This document shows, one piece after another, positions 15,543 through 18,205 of a DNA stretch of 18,205 nucleotides. Made by a program: the position numbers and the translations under genes. Source of the DNA: an uncultured Butyrivibrio sp. (lineage in GTDB: Bacteria > Bacillota > Clostridia > Lachnospirales > Lachnospiraceae); the NCBI GenBank assembly GCA_947169985.1, contig CAMVRW010000013.1:1-18205 (forward strand). The letters run 5' to 3'. Within the stretch, counting starts at the first letter, position 1, and each line of letters begins with the position of its first letter. The notes under the pieces were generated by a model. It did not search any database. It was not told the origin of the DNA and was given only the letters and a program-made list of their open reading frames with translations.

Positions 15543-15571
15543 TGGACTTTTGCCTGGCTTTATGGGATAAT
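15543..15571 (+). promoter_or_regulatory. candidate proA promoter
   Basis: TGGACT (15543-15548, 4 of 6 matches to TTGACA) and GATAAT (15566-15571, preceded by TG at the extended -10 position) are spaced 17 nt apart. They lie just past the lacZ terminator and about 60 nt before proA, so a new transcription unit begins here. Confidence 0.5.
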
Positions 15572-15630
15572 TTAGAAAGTTTCTACAATTTGAATGATGT
15601 TGGGATGCTGAGAAGTGAGGAGGACATGCA

Positions 15631-16875
15631 ATGACTTTAGTTGAGCTTTGCAAGAGAGCAGCGGAAGCTAAGTATGAAGTGCAGTATTTGAGCGCTGATA
15701 TAAAGAACAAAGCGCTTTTGAAAGTTGCGGAAGAAATTTTGGCAAATGCTGCTGAAATTATAGAAGCTAATTCCACGGACTATAAGATTGCTGAAGAAAA
15801 TGGTATGCATCCAGGCCTTTTAGATAGACTTCTTCTAAATGAGAAGAGGCTAGATGCAATTGCAGAAGGTATCCGTCAGGTTGCAGATCTTCCTGATCCA
15901 ATCGGGGAAGAGATTGAAGAGACTATAAGACCTAATGGGTTACAAATCAAAAAGGTCAGAGTGCCGATGGGCGTTGTTGGTATCATATATGAGTCCAGAC
16001 CTAACGTTACTCCTGATGCATTTGCGCTGACTTTTAAATCAGGAAATGCAGCAATTTTGAAAGGCGGAAGTGATTGCATTCACAGCAATATAGCTATTGT
16101 TAAGTATATCCGCAAGGCTCTTGAAGAATCCGGAGTTACACCTGATGCAGTACAGCTTATAGAGAATACGGACAGGGCTGTGACCAAAGAGTTTATGACT
16201 ATGAAGCAGTATGTGGACGTGCTGATCCCCAGGGGAAGTGCAGGACTTATAAGGGCTGTCACAGAAAACTCCAATATTCCTGTTATTGAGACAGGAACAG
16301 GTAACTGCCATATTTATGTTGATAAAGAGGCTGATCTTGAAAAGGCTATTCCTATTATCATAAATGCCAAGACCCAGAGGATAGGTGTGTGCAACGCAGC
16401 TGAATCTCTGGTGGTTCACGAAGATATTAAAGAGGAGTTTCTGCCTCTTTTTGCTAAAGCAATGAATGAGCATAAGGTAGAGGTGAGAGCGGATAAGGAC
16501 AGTAAGGAATTAATTGAAGGTGCTCTTGATGCTGCCGAAGAGGACTTTGGAAAAGAGTATCTTGACTATATTATCTCTGTTAAGACCGTTAAGGATGTGG
16601 ATGAAGCTATCGCTCATATCAATAAGTACAACACAGGACATTCCGAGGCCATTATTACAGAAAATAAAGAGACAGCACAAAGGTTCCTTGACAGGGTGGA
16701 TGCTGCCTGTGTTTATGTGAATGCTTCCACAAGGTTCACTGACGGCTTTGAGTTTGGACTTGGAGCGGAAATCGGTATAAGCACTCAGAAGCTTCACGCA
16801 AGAGGTCCTATGGGACTTAAGGAGCTAACCTCATACAAATACGAGATCATCGGGGAAGGACAGATCAGGGGTTAA
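15631..16875 (+). CDS. proA: glutamate-5-semialdehyde dehydrogenase (gamma-glutamyl phosphate reductase)
   Basis: ProA reduces gamma-glutamyl phosphate to glutamate semialdehyde with NADPH, the second step of proline synthesis in the cytosol. The 414-residue length is normal for the family. The catalytic cysteine is Cys254 in KTQRIGVCNAAESLVVH. Other conserved segments are GVVGIIYESRPNVTPDA and the C-terminal GAEIGISTQKLHARGPMGL. AGGAGG (15618-15623) lies 7 nt before ATG. Its usual partner proB is not next to it: it follows the lacZ terminator and is followed after 1 nt by a class II aldolase-like gene. proB may lie elsewhere on the chromosome. Confidence 0.95.
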   Translation: MTLVELCKRAAEAKYEVQYLSADIKNKALLKVAEEILANAAEIIEANSTDYKIAEENGMHPGLLDRLLLNEKRLDAIAEGIRQVADLPDPIGEEIEETIRPNGLQIKKVRVPMGVVGIIYESRPNVTPDAFALTFKSGNAAILKGGSDCIHSNIAIVKYIRKALEESGVTPDAVQLIENTDRAVTKEFMTMKQYVDVLIPRGSAGLIRAVTENSNIPVIETGTGNCHIYVDKEADLEKAIPIIINAKTQRIGVCNAAESLVVHEDIKEEFLPLFAKAMNEHKVEVRADKDSKELIEGALDAAEEDFGKEYLDYIISVKTVKDVDEAIAHINKYNTGHSEAIITENKETAQRFLDRVDAACVYVNASTRFTDGFEFGLGAEIGISTQKLHARGPMGLKELTSYKYEIIGEGQIRG

Positions 16876-16876
16876 A

Positions 16877-17962
16877 ATGAAACAGATTGATTTACAGGAA
16901 GAAAGAGAACATATAATTCAGGTATCAAGAGAGCTTCACGAGGTGGGGCTTCTTGTAAGAACATGGGGGAATATTAGTAGCAGAGTAGACAAGGATCATT
17001 TCCTTGTAACACCAAGTGGAATAAAATATGAGGACCTTACTCCGGAGATGATATCTCTGGTTAACATTAATGACCTTTCTTTTGAGGGAGACTATAAACC
17101 CTCAAGTGAGAGTAAGGTTCATGCTTACAGCTACAAAGTAAGGCCCGATGCAGGCTTTATCGTACATACACATCAGGTTTTTGCTTCCTGCGCAGGCACT
17201 TTAGGAGTTAAAAAGGTCTTTTCATATTTTGATGATGAGGATGTAACAATTCCAGTTGCGCCTTATGCACTTCCGGGAACAGAAAAGCTTGCGGAGAATG
17301 TTGCAAGGACTCTTAATAAGTACAAGGATTCCAATGGAATCATCATGGCTAATCATGGCACACTTTGCCTTGGAGGTAATTCAAAAGAGGCTATTTTTGA
17401 GGCGGAGATGATGGAGACTGCCTGTAACGACTTCCTCATAGATGTTTGCAAGACTGATATGACCCATGGAGTTGAGGTCGGCTATAACTCTCATCTTGAA
17501 AATGGCGTGGTAGTGTATGATCAGAAGGATACGCCTGAGAGAGTAAAACGTATCCACGAGCAGATTTACTCTAAGAGACGAGACATAAACTACATAATCC
17601 ATAATAAATCTGAGGCAGTTATGACTGTTTCCAGAAGAGCCAACCACATGCGACCTCTCCTTGACGACTTTGCTCAGCTCATAGGAGTGTCGGTCAAGAT
17701 TCCTGACAATGAAGACGAGATATACCACAACATCAAGAAGAATGTTAACGTAGTATTTTCTCCTAACGATGGCGCATACTGCGTTGGAAGTACTGAAGAT
17801 GATGCACAGGCTGTGGCAATTGTTCTTGATAAGGGCTGCATCGCCTACATGGCAGTAATGAGAAACGGTGAGGGACATTACCTTTCAAAGCTTGAGTGCA
17901 TCAAGATGAACAGACATTACAGGAAGAGCTATTCCAAGCTCGCTGACATAAACAAAAACTAA
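16877..17962 (+). CDS. class II aldolase/adducin-family protein with a degenerate second aldolase lobe
   Basis: The N-terminal half (about 1-210) is a class II aldolase/adducin domain. The expected metal and catalytic residues are Glu78 (SSESKVH), His97 and His99 (HTH) and His160 (NHG). Such enzymes (for example fuculose- or ribulose-phosphate aldolases and epimerases) act on sugar phosphates using a divalent metal. The C-terminal half appears to be a second copy: HEQIYSKRRDINYIIH (227-242) aligns without gaps to residues 82-97. Three of the four ligand positions are changed: Val223 for Glu, Lys244 for the second His, and Asp298 for the third. The second lobe is therefore probably not catalytic. 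The gene starts 1 nt after proA and ends 12 nt before an LD-carboxypeptidase gene. The substrate is unknown. Confidence 0.85.
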   Translation: MKQIDLQEEREHIIQVSRELHEVGLLVRTWGNISSRVDKDHFLVTPSGIKYEDLTPEMISLVNINDLSFEGDYKPSSESKVHAYSYKVRPDAGFIVHTHQVFASCAGTLGVKKVFSYFDDEDVTIPVAPYALPGTEKLAENVARTLNKYKDSNGIIMANHGTLCLGGNSKEAIFEAEMMETACNDFLIDVCKTDMTHGVEVGYNSHLENGVVVYDQKDTPERVKRIHEQIYSKRRDINYIIHNKSEAVMTVSRRANHMRPLLDDFAQLIGVSVKIPDNEDEIYHNIKKNVNVVFSPNDGAYCVGSTEDDAQAVAIVLDKGCIAYMAVMRNGEGHYLSKLECIKMNRHYRKSYSKLADINKN

Positions 17963-17974
17963 GAGGAGAAACCT

Positions 17975-18156
17975 ATGATCAGAAGACCTAAGAGTATCAG
18001 ACCCGGAGACACCATAGGAATTACAGCCCCTTCCTTTGGGGCATCAATTGAGCCCTATAGCCTTATGCTTCCTATATCAGAAGGGAACATCGAAAAGCTT
18101 GGCTATCACATTATTGAGGGTGATACAGCCAGAAAAGGTGACGGAATTGGCATCAG
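17975..18156 (+). CDS. LD-carboxypeptidase (peptidase S66), 5' fragment
   Basis: Only the first 60 complete codons are genuine. The N-terminus (RPKSIRPGDTIGITAPSFG, residues 3-21) is the typical start of S66 peptidases such as LdcA, which removes D-Ala from muropeptide tetrapeptides in cell-wall recycling, and of MccF immunity proteins. The catalytic Ser, Glu and His lie beyond the end and cannot be checked. AGGAG (17964-17968) is 6 nt before the ATG. The apparent reading to a stop at 18176-18178 is false: from 18157 on the sequence is adapter, and the apparent ending RDRKSVV is its translation. In the genome the gene should run to about 300-350 codons. Confidence 0.85.
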
Positions 18157-18205
18157 AGATCGGAAGAGCGTCGTGTAGGGAAAGAGTGTAGATCTCGGTG
18201 GTCGC
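18157..18205 (-). other. Illumina TruSeq universal adapter contamination (non-biological)
   Basis: The last 49 bases begin AGATCGGAAGAGC and match, base for base as I recall it, the reverse complement of the TruSeq universal adapter through GGTGGTCGC. This is sequencing library DNA, and the organism's sequence ends at 18156. Confidence 0.98.

Noticed and set aside
15281..15634. Open frame running from inside lacZ across the terminator to proA
   Set aside because: It overlaps lacZ in another frame, crosses a strong terminator and shows no family features.
17975..18178. A complete 67-codon gene at the right end
   Set aside because: Its last codons and stop come from adapter DNA; the true gene is truncated by the contig end.
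1..18205. CRISPR arrays, tRNA or rRNA genes, insertion sequences, phage or defence genes
   Set aside because: I looked for regular repeats, cloverleaf-like segments, transposase or integrase motifs and found none; nothing supports a mobile or defence system here.

Overview
The window looks like a chromosomal contig end from a low-to-moderate GC anaerobic Firmicute, most likely a Lachnospiraceae member of the Butyrivibrio/Pseudobutyrivibrio kind. This is inferred from protein character: a long divergent PRPP synthetase, a BaiN/HI0933-type flavoprotein, a COG2509 flavoprotein, a Cys-lipoprotein sugar-binding protein with an Ala/Thr/Glu linker, and strong GGAG-type ribosome sites. No rRNA, tRNA, CRISPR array, transposase or phage gene was seen.

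Layout. (1) 1-2915: a MOP-superfamily (MurJ/SpoVB/Wzx-like) membrane flippase, then a BaiN-family flavoprotein 2 nt downstream. (2) 2916-4007, minus strand: a PRPP synthetase whose stop codon abuts that of the flavoprotein; its apparent intrinsic terminator lies inside the flavoprotein gene. (3) 4113-7258: a short CstA-type transporter tightly coupled to a COG2509 FAD oxidoreductase. (4) 7317-8863: 5-formyl-THF cyclo-ligase, then an AraC-family regulator whose ATG overlaps the preceding stop (TAATG). (5) 8864-15518: a sugar locus in the order regulator, 250-bp promoter/leader, lipoprotein solute-binding protein, two CUT1 permeases, cytoplasmic GH2 beta-galactosidase (lacZ), intrinsic terminator. 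(6) 15543-18156: a new promoter, proA, a two-lobed class II aldolase-like protein, and the first 60 codons of an LD-carboxypeptidase (peptidase S66). (7) 18157-18205: not biological; this is the reverse complement of the Illumina TruSeq universal adapter.

The central system probably works as follows. The AraC-type protein senses a sugar and binds a 21-bp-spaced repeat overlapping the -35 region of an extended -10 promoter. The transcript encodes a beta-galactoside-type importer and LacZ, which cleaves the imported sugar in the cytoplasm. No ATPase is encoded here, so the importer must borrow a shared MsmK/MalK-type ATPase. Strong hairpins between the cistrons, two after the binding-protein gene and one before lacZ, suggest that the binding protein is made in excess over the permeases.

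I see no clearly new multi-gene system. The items most worth checking are the adapter at the contig end, the degenerate second half of the aldolase, the regulatory DNA and RNA structures of the sugar locus, and the terminator hidden in a coding sequence.
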